Assembly (NCBI GenBank): GCA_009726065.1
Contig: WLNA01000004.1
Coordinates: forward strand, 1 to 40,672
Length of the DNA: 40,672 nt
From: Actinomycetota bacterium
GTDB lineage: Bacteria > Actinomycetota > Acidimicrobiia > Acidimicrobiales > RAAP-2
Reading direction: 5' to 3'
Shown: positions 6,795-15,270 of the stretch, piece by piece
How positions within the stretch are numbered: position 1 is the first letter of the stretch
Layout: each line of letters begins with the position of its first letter
The notes under the pieces: model-generated
The model's input: the letters and a program-made list of their open reading frames with translations, nothing else
Database searches by the model: none
Told to the model about the DNA's origin: nothing
Made by a program: the position numbers and the translations under genes

Positions 6795-7964
6795 ATGCCA
6801 GTCATGAGTCCTCAAAAGATCCTGCGGCGTCTGCAATTCATTGTGGCGATCCAATGGATGGGCGCCACCCTCGGACTTCCTCTCCTCTCCCTCTTTCTCC
6901 GCGAACGAGGCATTTCAACGGCCGAGATCGGCGTCATCATGTCGGCCTTCTTTATTGCCGGTGTCGTTACCCAGTTCCTGGCCGGTCATTTGGCTGATCG
7001 GTTCGGACGTCGGGTGATTTTGGCTGGTGGGCTCTTTCTCTACGCAGTGGCGAGCCCCACCTACCTCCTCGCCGTGCCGGCCGTTTGGTTCATCATCACA
7101 CGCGCGATTCAGGGCGCCGCCGCGGGAGCTATTGAGGTCTCCTCTCTCTCCACCGTTGCCGCGCTTTTCCCTGAGAACGAGCGTGGCGCAGCGATGGCCA
7201 AGATCTACGCCGCTCAACTACTGGGCATTGCGACCGGCCCGCTCGTCGGAGTCTTCATCACCGTTGACCAACTGGGCTGGGCCTATCTCGTCGCCGGCAT
7301 CACGAGCGCTGTCGCAGGCTTCTTCACACTGAAGACACTTCCGGCAATGCCACCCGACAACCACCACGAGCCCCTCCCCTCATTGCAGATCACGCCCCAG
7401 GTCATTGGGGCCGTCGTCGGTTCAGCGGCCGTGGGGCTCTGTGTCGGCGTATACGAAACCTGTTGGAGCCTCTTGATGAACTCCGTAGGGGCATCATCTA
7501 CTCAGATTCGACTGAGTTGGACTTTTTTCTGTCTGCCGTGGGTCATTCTGGCCGGAGTCGGCGGTCGCATGACTGACCGATTTGACCGACGCATCATTGC
7601 CATTCTGGGTGGCCTGAACGGTTCGCTTTTCTTATTTCTCTATCCCCATATACACAACATCCCCGCATTGTTAGTTCTGGGATCTGGCGAAGCGATTGGT
7701 GCGGCACTTTGCGTTCCGGCATTGTCGTCCCTTTTGACACAAGGGGCTCACGACCGTGAACTCGGCCGCCGACAAGGCATCTCTACAACTGCCAACACTG
7801 CGGCACTGGCTATTTCGGCCATCCTCTCGGGGTACCTCTTTGAGATTTCACCGGGACTTCCCTTTACCGTGATTGCCATTGCGTCAGCGCTGCTCGTACT
7901 GACTGAGCTCTTTTGGTGGCGCGCTACCCCTGGTCGTATCGACCAGCCCACCCCAGAGGCCTAG
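6795..7964 (+). CDS. Major facilitator superfamily transporter (12 TM drug/solute type)
   Basis: About 389 residues with twelve hydrophobic segments. The conserved loop 2-3 motif is clear (GHLADRFGRRVILAGG), and a related copy follows in the second half (GRMTDRFDRRIIAILGG), showing the two-fold MFS repeat. The sequence resembles proton-coupled exporters of the DHA1/multidrug type; substrate unknown. I prefer the ATG at 6795 (MPVMSPQKILRRLQFIV), because it leaves 77 bp for divergent promoters and has a TAGCGT hexamer 7 nt upstream. The alternative ATG at 6747 has a good AAGGAGG Shine-Dalgarno and would add 16 residues. It lies divergent to the odd SDR gene and is closed off from the next gene by a strong hairpin. 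Confidence 0.88.
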   Translation: MPVMSPQKILRRLQFIVAIQWMGATLGLPLLSLFLRERGISTAEIGVIMSAFFIAGVVTQFLAGHLADRFGRRVILAGGLFLYAVASPTYLLAVPAVWFIITRAIQGAAAGAIEVSSLSTVAALFPENERGAAMAKIYAAQLLGIATGPLVGVFITVDQLGWAYLVAGITSAVAGFFTLKTLPAMPPDNHHEPLPSLQITPQVIGAVVGSAAVGLCVGVYETCWSLLMNSVGASSTQIRLSWTFFCLPWVILAGVGGRMTDRFDRRIIAILGGLNGSLFLFLYPHIHNIPALLVLGSGEAIGAALCVPALSSLLTQGAHDRELGRRQGISTTANTAALAISAILSGYLFEISPGLPFTVIAIASALLVLTELFWWRATPGRIDQPTPEA

Positions 7965-7970
7965 AACACG

Positions 7971-8001
7971 AAAAACCGGCGGTACCCGAAGGTACCGCCG
8001 G
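7971..8001 (-). terminator. Intrinsic terminator of the substrate-binding protein gene
   Basis: Perfect 11-bp inverted repeat CCGGCGGTACC - CGAA - GGTACCGCCGG (7976-8001). Read on the minus strand the stem is followed by TTTTT (7975-7971), so it ends transcription of the 8031-9887 gene. For the plus-strand MFS gene the same stem lacks a U-tract but could still slow readthrough. Confidence 0.9.
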
Positions 8002-8030
8002 TGTCAATCGTTACATCCAATCTTCAAGGA

Positions 8031-9887
8031 CTAGACCTTGTAGATGTGCTCCCAGCGAGCCGAACCACCGTCGGGGCTGTAAGCCCGAGCGGTTGCGTTG
8101 ACGCCAGTCGCAGTAGCTCCAGCGGCGTACGCAAAGTTGCGTACGTTCGCACGTGCAACCATGATGTTGACCGTCGTCGTAAGGAACAGGTATGGGATGT
8201 TTATCGCCATACGAGTGTTTACGGCCTGCCACGCAGCAAGCTGCTTCGCCGAACCTGGGGCCTCTTTCATGCCCGCGAGCATGTTCGAGTTAATCAACGG
8301 GTCGGTCTGCTGAGCAAAGTTCACGTAGTTCGGGGTTCGCTTGCCAAGGAATGCTGAGCTGTTGAACCAGACGTAGTTAAGGTCTGGGACTAGGCCACCG
8401 AACTGGCTCCATGTCGAAGCATCGAATTGCTTGCTGACCTTTAAGTCGATCAACTCAGGCTGCGTCTTGGGACGAGATGTCACCGTGATGCCAACGTTAG
8501 CCAGTGCGCCCTGAATGAACCCGAAAGCCAGCAGCTGAGAAGCATTGCCCTGAACAGTGTCGATAACGAATGCACAGGGAAGACCTGGGTTAGCCTTCTT
8601 CCAATCACTAACGAGCTTCTTGGCTGCGTTGACGTCGTACTTAGGGTACTTAGGGTCCTTGTAAAGACCCTTTGCAGCCTTGCCATTGATTTTCGAGCGG
8701 TAGATTCCGTCAGCGACCTGACCGATGCCCTTGTCAACGGTAGTGAAGTACGTGGCTCGGTTAATCGCCATCGCGCAAGCCTTACGAATATTGACGTCAC
8801 CAACTACAGACCGTGCGTTTGGATCCCAATCTCCGTTTGCCTTAACCGCGCCGATGGGCTTCCCTTGGGCGTTGTTGTAATAACCCCCCTGGGCGGTACG
8901 GAAGATGATGGAGTTCGTCGCAGGTTCACGAACACCGTTCTCGTCACTGACCCACTTGTAATTGGCGTTCGAGCCTGAAGTCTTAGCCAGGCTGGAGCTT
9001 CCACTGACATATGTCTTAATGGCCTTAACCGTGCTTCCGTCACCATTAACCATCAAGTCAATGGTGCCCGACTGCATAGCCTGCCAGCGCGACGCGGGGT
9101 CCACAATCACCTTGAAGACAATGGTGTCAACGTATGGCAATGAACCACCGTTAGCGTCTTTCTTCCAGTAGTTGGTGTTCTTCGCCAATGTGCTTTGACC
9201 ACCACCGGCAAGGGAGAGGTCCCAGTCATCCAGGTTCACCAACTTGAATGGACCAGTTCCCATCGGCTTGCCGCCGGCTTCATCCAGGCATGTTGCGTGA
9301 GCCATGAAGGAAATCTGCTGCTCAGCCAGCTGGAACGGGAAGGAGGCCCAAGGCATCATCGTGGTGTACTTCACTGAGTACTCGCTCACCTTTACGCAGC
9401 TCGCGATCAGTGGCTTAATGGCCAGACCGACCTTGAGGTCAGCGTGAGCGGCATCGTAGTTTGCCTTAACGTTGTCGGCATTGAACGCACTGCCGTTGTG
9501 GAAGGTAACGCCCTGGCGCAGCACAACAGTCCACTCGGTCTTGGCGGTGTTTGGTGTAGCGCTGAGAGCCAAGTTTGGCAGCCAGGTCTTACCATCGGCC
9601 GAGGAGAGAAACAGTGGGTCGTAAACGGCGTTAGCAACGCAGAATCCCGAGGCGTCCATGCTGCCTTGAGCACCGTTGAAGTTCAACCGGTTGAGTTGCT
9701 CGGAGGCAATTCCCACTCGGAGAGTTCCACCTTTTTGTCCACTTGTTGGGATTGAGTCCACACCAACTGCGGCTACGGCGCCAGCGGCAGAAACCAATGA
9801 GTCGACAACTGTGCCGGCCATTGCAATTCCACCGGCAGCAGCTGCCGAGTGAGTGAGGAACGAACGACGGCTAAACGTGTTTTCCAC
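8031..9887 (-). CDS. ABC transporter substrate-binding protein, family 5 (peptide/nickel-type), Tat-exported
   Basis: 618 residues from GTG at 9887, which follows GGGGGA by 4 nt; the ATG at 10001 would add 38 unlikely residues. The N-terminus has a twin-arginine signal, FSRRSFLTHS, with a following alanine-rich core and no lipobox cysteine. The mature part starts GGTLRVGIASE and has the family-5 pattern: YDPLFL, a W..VLRQGVTFHNGSAFNADNVKANYD stretch, GTGPFKLV, KNTNYW and DVNIRKACAMAINR. Such proteins bind oligopeptides, nickel or other solutes for ABC import. No permease or ATPase is adjacent, so the partner transporter lies elsewhere. The good ribosome site, long upstream region and strong terminator suggest high expression from a single-gene unit. 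Confidence 0.92.
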   Translation of the reverse strand: MENTFSRRSFLTHSAAAAGGIAMAGTVVDSLVSAAGAVAAVGVDSIPTSGQKGGTLRVGIASEQLNRLNFNGAQGSMDASGFCVANAVYDPLFLSSADGKTWLPNLALSATPNTAKTEWTVVLRQGVTFHNGSAFNADNVKANYDAAHADLKVGLAIKPLIASCVKVSEYSVKYTTMMPWASFPFQLAEQQISFMAHATCLDEAGGKPMGTGPFKLVNLDDWDLSLAGGGQSTLAKNTNYWKKDANGGSLPYVDTIVFKVIVDPASRWQAMQSGTIDLMVNGDGSTVKAIKTYVSGSSSLAKTSGSNANYKWVSDENGVREPATNSIIFRTAQGGYYNNAQGKPIGAVKANGDWDPNARSVVGDVNIRKACAMAINRATYFTTVDKGIGQVADGIYRSKINGKAAKGLYKDPKYPKYDVNAAKKLVSDWKKANPGLPCAFVIDTVQGNASQLLAFGFIQGALANVGITVTSRPKTQPELIDLKVSKQFDASTWSQFGGLVPDLNYVWFNSSAFLGKRTPNYVNFAQQTDPLINSNMLAGMKEAPGSAKQLAAWQAVNTRMAINIPYLFLTTTVNIMVARANVRNFAYAAGATATGVNATARAYSPDGGSARWEHIYKV

Positions 9888-10274
9888 GCTTCCCCCTTTT
9901 CCTCGGAGATCTCTTCTCAGAAATCTCCGTCTATGAGACGCCCCCCTTGGACGACCTCGTAATTGCGACACTACACAAACTTTTAGGTCGTTGCTATTCA
10001 CCTAGGAGATTTTCTATGAGAACGTCTTCACAAGCGCACAACATTCGAGTAGGCGTTGGCGAAGACCCGCGTTGAATTGAACAGTTCCCCCTTCAATTAA
10101 GGGTTTCTACAAGAGTTCAGTTTGGCAGTTCTTTTCATTATGGCGTTGCCGCCATCGGGTCCCATGAAGGTCCCGCCCTGAGACGTTCTCCCACCTCGCC
10201 GGCCTAGCGGCAACAGAGAGGCACTCAACGTGTCGTCCGAGACGCTTCGAAGTGACCACCACTCCCTCGAGTCT
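9888..10274. other. 387-bp intergenic region upstream of the substrate-binding protein
   Basis: No gene is convincing here. It must hold the promoter and leader of the 9887 gene. Visible structures are GGAGAT..ATCTCC (about 9905-9928) and CGTCT-ATG-AGACG (about 9929-9941), two small inverted repeats in the leader, and CCCTT-CAATT-AAGGG near 10089-10103, a weak hairpin. The nonamer TCTATGAGA-like sequence recurs near 10012. A short minus-strand open frame at 10097-10342 overlaps the next gene and has no protein-like character. Confidence 0.5.
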
Positions 10275-10973
10275 CTACCGAAATATTTCAAAGACGTCGT
10301 CGTGCGCGGGGGTGAAGAACCCACTTGCGAAGAGGATTGCAATCACGTCGACATCGCCCCACCACTCCATTGCCTTAATTTGCGTAACGCTACGCCGACC
10401 GTTGCTAGCCCGAAACCAGTCGAACGCCGTGGCCGAGAGTGTGAGCGCACGGGCACCATCACCACTCACAAAATCTTGATCATCCAGATGAAGCGTGACG
10501 CACAAGTCGTTTTCCTGCGCGGCGAAACGGCTGAGGGTGAATTTTGAAAGTAGCGAGAGCGTCCGGGGCTCAAGCGCGATTGGGACACCGAGGGCGTGGC
10601 AAATATCGGCTTCGTGGGTCACTTGGTCATAGAGCGCAATCGCCAAGGATTCCGAGAGCATTTCGCCAATGGGGAACTCTTGCCATTGATCAATCAGTTC
10701 GTGGGCATCGAATGTGCGGAGTCGTTCCACTTGAGCCCTAGTCCAAGCATCAAAGTCTTGTGGGAAGTTGCCACTTGAGACATCTTGCGCGACACCCACC
10801 AAGTGCGCGACGATGTCACGCACTCGCCATTCGGGAGTGAGCGGGGCGATGGCGTCCAACTTCGAAAGTTCCGTCCGAAGAATTAGGTCGCTCACGCGAT
10901 CTCTACTCGCATTCCAAGCAGTTCCGTATTCGTTCACGCTTTCACGATACGGCGCCGGTGCTATTGAAGTCAT
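10275..10973 (-). CDS. DinB-fold / mycothiol-dependent maleylpyruvate isomerase-family protein
   Basis: 232 residues. The N-terminal half matches the MDMPI_N/DinB four-helix bundle: an early W-V/R-DIVAHL segment (WRVRDIVAHLVGV) whose His is the first metal ligand, and ALYDQVTHEADICHALGVP, which provides the acidic and second His ligands. The C-terminal part (from about 140) resembles the SCP-like MDMPI C-terminal domain, with AFDWFRASNGRRS. Known members use mycothiol, the actinobacterial thiol, in isomerase or transferase reactions; many are uncharacterised. The substrate cannot be told. It is divergent from the NCS1 permease with only 52 bp between starts, so shared control is possible, but a link to pyrimidine metabolism is not evident. 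Confidence 0.8.
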   Translation of the reverse strand: MTSIAPAPYRESVNEYGTAWNASRDRVSDLILRTELSKLDAIAPLTPEWRVRDIVAHLVGVAQDVSSGNFPQDFDAWTRAQVERLRTFDAHELIDQWQEFPIGEMLSESLAIALYDQVTHEADICHALGVPIALEPRTLSLLSKFTLSRFAAQENDLCVTLHLDDQDFVSGDGARALTLSATAFDWFRASNGRRSVTQIKAMEWWGDVDVIAILFASGFFTPAHDDVFEIFR

Positions 10974-11025
10974 ATTCCATTAGACCCACACCATCACCAA
11001 ATGCTCAACTTGTTAGGCGGTCACC

Positions 11026-12558
11026 ATGTCAGATGAAATCGGCAACAAGGAGCCCCAGTCATTTCGCGTCGAGCTGCATGGCATTGATTTCATCAGCGAG
11101 CAGGAGCGGTGGGCTACTCCTCAATTGATCGCCGGACTCTGGGGTGGTGTCAGCACCAATATTCAATACTTTGTCTACGGCGCCCTCTTAATGGGATTTG
11201 GTTTCAGCTTTCCGCTCACGGTCAGTTTGATTCTGCTGGGCAACCTTTCATACTTTCTTCTGGCTGTTGCTTCGCTCCAGGGACCTGATGCCGGTACGAC
11301 CACCTTCACAATTGCGCGGGCGCCCTTTGGCGTTCGTGGCGCACGCCCAATGGCATTTTTCAATTGGATCACCCAGCTGGGCTTCGAGACTGAAGGGTTG
11401 ATTTTGATTGTGGGAGGCGCCGTCACGCTTTCTGAACTCTTTGGGCTTCATCCCACCTCAACCGTGAAGGTCTTATACATCGTGGTGGCAACGGCCATTA
11501 TGGTCGTCCTACCCTATTTCGGTCACGCCACCATGGTGCGGGTTCTAAGAAAACTGATTGTCCCTTTTGTTTTGGTCTACGGGATGCTGCTCGTTTTTAC
11601 CGCGGGTCATTGGCACCTCGACTACACCCCAGCCATAACGGGATTCAACTGGCAGGTCTATTCAGCCGCACTGGCCTTCTCCTTCACGCTGGCGGGACTC
11701 AGCTGGACCGAAAACGGCAACGACTACACCCGGTATCTCCCCCGTACAACTTCCAAGGCATCGTTGACTCGATGGATTTTCACGGCCACGGCCTTGCCGC
11801 AAATCTCCACAATGATTGTGGGTGCCACGGCGTACACGGCATTTGGTTCCGTGGCGGTTTGGAACAGCGTTAACCCCTTTGATGCATTTTTAACGACACA
11901 GCAATCAATTGTTCCTCGATGGTTTGTGGTGATCTTTCTCGTGATGGCCATCGTCCAGCTCTTTGGCATCAACGCCCTCGATCTCTACTCCTCGGGCGTC
12001 TCACTCCAAGCGCTCGGGCTACGGTTACAGCGCTATCAAGCAGTATTGATGGACGGAGTCATCGCCGGACTGCTCACCATCTGGGTCACCTTCGGGTCAA
12101 CGTTCTCCCTCTTCATGAAGGGGTTCGTCGGCGTGGTAATTGTCTGGATTGCTCCGTGGTTCGGAGTCTTTATTACTGATTGGTTACTCCGGGGGCGGAC
12201 TTACGATCCGCTCGCTCTTCAGGACTCATCGAAGTCATCGAGGTACTACGGCAAGGCCGGTGTTAACTGGAACGGAGTCATCGCCTTCATGGTCGGAGTC
12301 GTGCTCGCCACTAGTGCCTACTCCAAGGCGCCCCCACCGATTAACTTTCCCTTTCACTGGATGACCCCTATCTCGAACCATTTCGGGTCCTTCTATGATT
12401 CCGCACTCCGCGGTTGGTGGGGTGGCGCCGACTTCTCTATTCCCCTTGGTATCGGTGGCTCGGCATTTGTGTACTGGATACTGGAACGTTGCACGCACTA
12501 CGTTGCGAAACAGAGCGACCACCCTCGCCGCGCCGATGACGACACCTCCCGTTTGTAG
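11026..12558 (+). CDS. NCS1-family nucleobase permease (probable cytosine permease)
   Basis: 510 residues with about twelve hydrophobic segments in the NCS1 (cytosine/purine, uracil, allantoin) pattern. The N-terminal soluble stretch ends in ERWATPQLIAGLWGGVSTN, followed by FVYGALLMGFGFSFPL, then GPDAGTTTFTIARAPFGVRGA, the conserved loop seen in CodB/FCY2-type carriers. GLSWTENGNDYTRYLPRTTS is the NCS1 signature between helices 5 and 7. It should import a nucleobase with protons or sodium. The next gene, 26 nt downstream, encodes a yeast-type cytosine deaminase and the one after that uracil phosphoribosyltransferase, which makes cytosine the best guess for the substrate. Expected role is supply of cytosine from outside for UMP synthesis and nitrogen. 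Confidence 0.88.
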   Translation: MSDEIGNKEPQSFRVELHGIDFISEQERWATPQLIAGLWGGVSTNIQYFVYGALLMGFGFSFPLTVSLILLGNLSYFLLAVASLQGPDAGTTTFTIARAPFGVRGARPMAFFNWITQLGFETEGLILIVGGAVTLSELFGLHPTSTVKVLYIVVATAIMVVLPYFGHATMVRVLRKLIVPFVLVYGMLLVFTAGHWHLDYTPAITGFNWQVYSAALAFSFTLAGLSWTENGNDYTRYLPRTTSKASLTRWIFTATALPQISTMIVGATAYTAFGSVAVWNSVNPFDAFLTTQQSIVPRWFVVIFLVMAIVQLFGINALDLYSSGVSLQALGLRLQRYQAVLMDGVIAGLLTIWVTFGSTFSLFMKGFVGVVIVWIAPWFGVFITDWLLRGRTYDPLALQDSSKSSRYYGKAGVNWNGVIAFMVGVVLATSAYSKAPPPINFPFHWMTPISNHFGSFYDSALRGWWGGADFSIPLGIGGSAFVYWILERCTHYVAKQSDHPRRADDDTSRL

Positions 12559-12572
12559 CGTCTTCACCACGG

Positions 12573-12578
12573 CATACT
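12573..12578 (+). promoter_or_regulatory. Possible leaderless -10 element (CATACT) of the cytosine deaminase gene
   Basis: CATACT, 6 nt (tatgcc), then ATG at 12585. It keeps the key A2 and T6 of a -10 hexamer. The gene may also be read from the permease promoter. Confidence 0.35.
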
Positions 12579-12584
12579 TATGCC

Positions 12585-13058
12585 ATGAGCACTGAGAACC
12601 GCCCACCACTAGATCGAGAACTGGCTAAGCAGATGTTGCGAACGGCCTACCAGGAGGCCGCGAACGGCTTACGCGAGGGAGGCATCCCGATCGGGGCTGC
12701 ACTCTTCCATCGAGATGGCACGTTGCTGGGCGCGGGACATAACCGACGCGTCCAAGAAGACGATGCTTCGGTGCACGCCGAAACCGATGCGTTTCGCAAG
12801 GCCGGGCGGCGGCGCGACTACCCAGACTGTGTCATGGTGACGACACTGTCCCCTTGTTGGTACTGCTCCGGACTGGTCTACCAATTCAACATTGGTGCTG
12901 TCGTCATCGGCGAAACCGACAACTTCTACGGGGGTCACGATTGGCTCATTGAAAAGGGTGTCGAAATTATTATCTTGGATGATTCCGAGTGCACCGACAT
13001 TCTCAAAACCTTTATTCACGAGCACCCTGAAATCTGGCACGAGGATATTGGCCTCTAA
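12585..13058 (+). CDS. Cytosine deaminase, yeast FCY1 type (zinc-dependent)
   Basis: 157 residues, the size of yeast Fcy1 (158). The zinc site is complete: His64 and catalytic Glu66 in VHAETDAF, Cys91 and Cys94 in TLSPCWYC. The similarity to Fcy1 extends well beyond the motif: AYQEAANGLREGGIPIGAAL and GAGHNRR near the start, VVIGETDNF, a LDDSECTDILKTFIHEHPE segment, and the C-terminal WHEDIGL, whose Asp154 corresponds to the yeast Asp155 that contacts the cytosine amino group. It should convert cytosine to uracil and ammonia in the cytoplasm. This fold is unrelated to E. coli CodA. Between the permease and upp it completes a cytosine-to-UMP route. Confidence 0.93.
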   Translation: MSTENRPPLDRELAKQMLRTAYQEAANGLREGGIPIGAALFHRDGTLLGAGHNRRVQEDDASVHAETDAFRKAGRRRDYPDCVMVTTLSPCWYCSGLVYQFNIGAVVIGETDNFYGGHDWLIEKGVEIIILDDSECTDILKTFIHEHPEIWHEDIGL

Positions 13059-13061
13059 GGA

Positions 13062-13697
13062 TTAGCGAGCGGGTGGACCAAAGAGTCGGTCACCGGCGTC
13101 GCCCAGTCCCGGCGTGATGTATCCCACGTCATTCAATATGGGGTCGAGGGCCGCTGCCACGATCCGAACATCTGGGTGCGCCGCGCGCACGATGTCAGCA
13201 CCGGGTTGAGCGGCAATCAAGACGAGTGCCGTGATATCGGCAGCGCCACGAGACTTCAAGAGTTCGACGGCCGCTATGAGTGACCCCCCGGTGGCGAGCA
13301 TGGGGTCGCAAATCACCACACTCACGCCATCGATGCGATCGGGCAAGCCGTCGAGATAGAGATCTGGCTGCAAGGTCTCTTCATTACGACGAAGCCCCAT
13401 CAGACAGACGCGGTGACGGGGTAGCACGGCTTGGACGGCGGGGCTCATACCGAGTCCAGCTCGAAGAATGGGCACGATGAGGTATTCACGTTCGACTCGG
13501 ACCGCGGGGGCATTCTTCATTACGGGAGTATCTACCGTGGTATTCACGACCGGAACGGTGCGAAAGGCCTCGTACGCGAGGTACCGAGTGATTTCACCGG
13601 CCAGCCGCAAGAAGTCGGCATTAGGGGTTCGTTCGTCACGGAGCTGACGAACGGCGTCGGCAATGAGTGGATGGTCGACAACGTGCAATTGGCTCAC
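13062..13697 (-). CDS. upp: Uracil phosphoribosyltransferase
   Basis: 211 residues from GTG. It joins uracil and PRPP to give UMP. The PRPP-binding loop is SVVICDPMLATGGSLIAAV, the family-specific YLIVPILRAGLGM stretch lies in the middle, and the uracil-recognition end DVGYITPGLGDAGDRLFG is intact. The early LHVVDHPLIADAVRQLRDE segment is the usual Upp start. The length is normal. It is convergent with the cytosine deaminase gene with a 3-nt gap, and together with the permease forms a cytosine/uracil salvage set even though it is on the other strand and has its own TATCGT promoter hexamer. Confidence 0.97.
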   Translation of the reverse strand: MSQLHVVDHPLIADAVRQLRDERTPNADFLRLAGEITRYLAYEAFRTVPVVNTTVDTPVMKNAPAVRVEREYLIVPILRAGLGMSPAVQAVLPRHRVCLMGLRRNEETLQPDLYLDGLPDRIDGVSVVICDPMLATGGSLIAAVELLKSRGAADITALVLIAAQPGADIVRAAHPDVRIVAAALDPILNDVGYITPGLGDAGDRLFGPPAR

Positions 13698-13703
13698 GGT
13701 GAA

Positions 13704-13709
13704 ACGATA
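13704..13709 (-). promoter_or_regulatory. Putative leaderless -10 element (TATCGT) of upp
   Basis: On the minus strand TATCGT, 6 nt (ttcacc), then GTG at 13697. Confidence 0.5.
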
Positions 13710-13755
13710 CGCCGACTAAGCATCATCTCCTCGAATCGCCGTAGCATCTCCCCTT

Positions 13756-15231
13756 ATGACCGCTGACCCCCACCCCAGTTCAGCTGCAATTGCCTACGCC
13801 TCAGTTGGGGATCTGCTGGACCGACTCGAAGAAGGAAGCCTCACATCCGAACAGCTCGTGGCGACACTTCTAGACCGCATAGCGAATATTGATGCACCGA
13901 GTAGTCCCATCGCCCTGCGAGCCATTGCCGCGATAGCTCCCGACGCACTAACGATTGCCGTAGAGCGTGATGCCGAGCGCGCTCGAGGGACTATTCGGGG
14001 GCCGCTACACGGCATACCAGTCATCATCAAGGACAACATTGAATCGCTTGGCCTGCCCGGTGCCGCTGGGAGCACGGCCCTACGCCAACGAGAGACACGA
14101 GACTCTCCTCTCGTCCAGAGCCTTCGAGCAGCTGGGGCCATCGTGATGGCCTCCACCAATCTCTCCGAGTGGGCGAATATGCGTTCGCCTCACTCCACGT
14201 CTGGCTGGTCGGCGACTGGAGGTCTCGTGGGCAACCCGTGGCGCCTCGACCGCAGCGCGGGTGGTTCATCGAGTGGGTCGGGGGCGGCCTTAGCCGCGGG
14301 ACTGGCCCCTTTGGCCGTTGGCACAGAGACTGATGGCTCCATCATCTGCCCCGCGTCACTGAATGGCGTGGTGGGCCTCAAACCCACCGTGGGACTCGTC
14401 TCAACTGAATACGTCGTGCCGATAAGCGCCAGCCAAGACACACCCGGACCCATGGGCCGCACCGTAACGGACGTGGCACGACTGTTTTCCGTCTTGAGCG
14501 GACAGCCTCTCAAGTACAACCAAGATAAGGAGCTCCGTTTTGTGGCGGCCATCAATTGGCGCACGGGCCACGCCGCCACTGATCAAGCATTCGAAACACT
14601 CGTTTTGAACTTGCGCGCCTCGGGTGAACTCATACTTGATCGCGAAGTTGCCATACCCGGTGAGCAGGAGGAAGCCGATGAGATAACCGTACTCATCGCT
14701 GAGCTGGGCGAAGACTTGTCGTTGTACCTTGCGAGTCGTCCCGGGGTCGGGGTCACATCAATTAATGAAGTCATTGCCTACGAGGATGAGCATTTTGCGA
14801 TTGAGCAACCACATTTCGGCCATGAATTTTTGAAGATGGCCGCTGCAGCCGGTGGACGAAGTACGAATGAATATCGCGATGCACGCGTACGCAATCTGAC
14901 GTGGGCCGTTGAGACGTGCTTATCCCCCGCACTCGCGGATGCCGACATCCTCATCGCCCCCGCCTATGGACCAGCCTGGAAGAGTGATCTCACTATTGGT
15001 GGACACGCCTCGGCAATGTCGAGTGGATCAACAATGCCGTCGGCGGTGGCTGGCTGGCCGCTTGCGTCCCTACCAATTGGCTTGGTTGATGGTCTACCAA
15101 TCGGCATCACCATAAGCGGGCGACCCCACGACGAGTGGACTATCTTGGCGGCCGCTCGCCGTATAGAGGCCGTAGTGGGTGCCACCGTGCAACTTCCTCG
15201 AGCTTCATTTCTGCCGCCCCAGCGCGGATAG
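13756..15231 (+). CDS. Amidase signature family enzyme
   Basis: 491 residues with the complete amidase-signature catalytic apparatus: the catalytic Lys in HGIPVIIKDNIE (about 90), the glycine/serine block RSAGGSSSGSGAALAAG with the cis-Ser, and the nucleophile region GTETDGSIICPAS. The overall order and the SLPIGLVDGLPIGITI segment near the C-terminus are as in the family, which hydrolyses amides to acids and ammonia and includes GatA. The neighbours do not include gatC or gatB, so this is likely a stand-alone amidase rather than the tRNA amidotransferase. Substrate unknown. TAGCAT lies 8 nt before the ATG. It is divergent from upp with a 58-bp gap. Confidence 0.93.
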   Translation: MTADPHPSSAAIAYASVGDLLDRLEEGSLTSEQLVATLLDRIANIDAPSSPIALRAIAAIAPDALTIAVERDAERARGTIRGPLHGIPVIIKDNIESLGLPGAAGSTALRQRETRDSPLVQSLRAAGAIVMASTNLSEWANMRSPHSTSGWSATGGLVGNPWRLDRSAGGSSSGSGAALAAGLAPLAVGTETDGSIICPASLNGVVGLKPTVGLVSTEYVVPISASQDTPGPMGRTVTDVARLFSVLSGQPLKYNQDKELRFVAAINWRTGHAATDQAFETLVLNLRASGELILDREVAIPGEQEEADEITVLIAELGEDLSLYLASRPGVGVTSINEVIAYEDEHFAIEQPHFGHEFLKMAAAAGGRSTNEYRDARVRNLTWAVETCLSPALADADILIAPAYGPAWKSDLTIGGHASAMSSGSTMPSAVAGWPLASLPIGLVDGLPIGITISGRPHDEWTILAAARRIEAVVGATVQLPRASFLPPQRG

Positions 15232-15258
15232 TTAGAAAGTTCAAACGCCACCCACCAC

Positions 15259-15264
15259 TACGCT
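15259..15264 (+). promoter_or_regulatory. Putative leaderless -10 element (TACGCT) of the ABC exporter operon
   Basis: TACGCT, 6 nt (taacca), then ATG at 15271. Confidence 0.5.
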
Positions 15265-15270
15265 TAACCA

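Noticed and set aside
10097-10342. 81-codon minus-strand open frame
   Set aside because: Overlaps the 3' end of the DinB-fold gene in another frame, low-complexity Ser/Arg-rich composition, no start signal.
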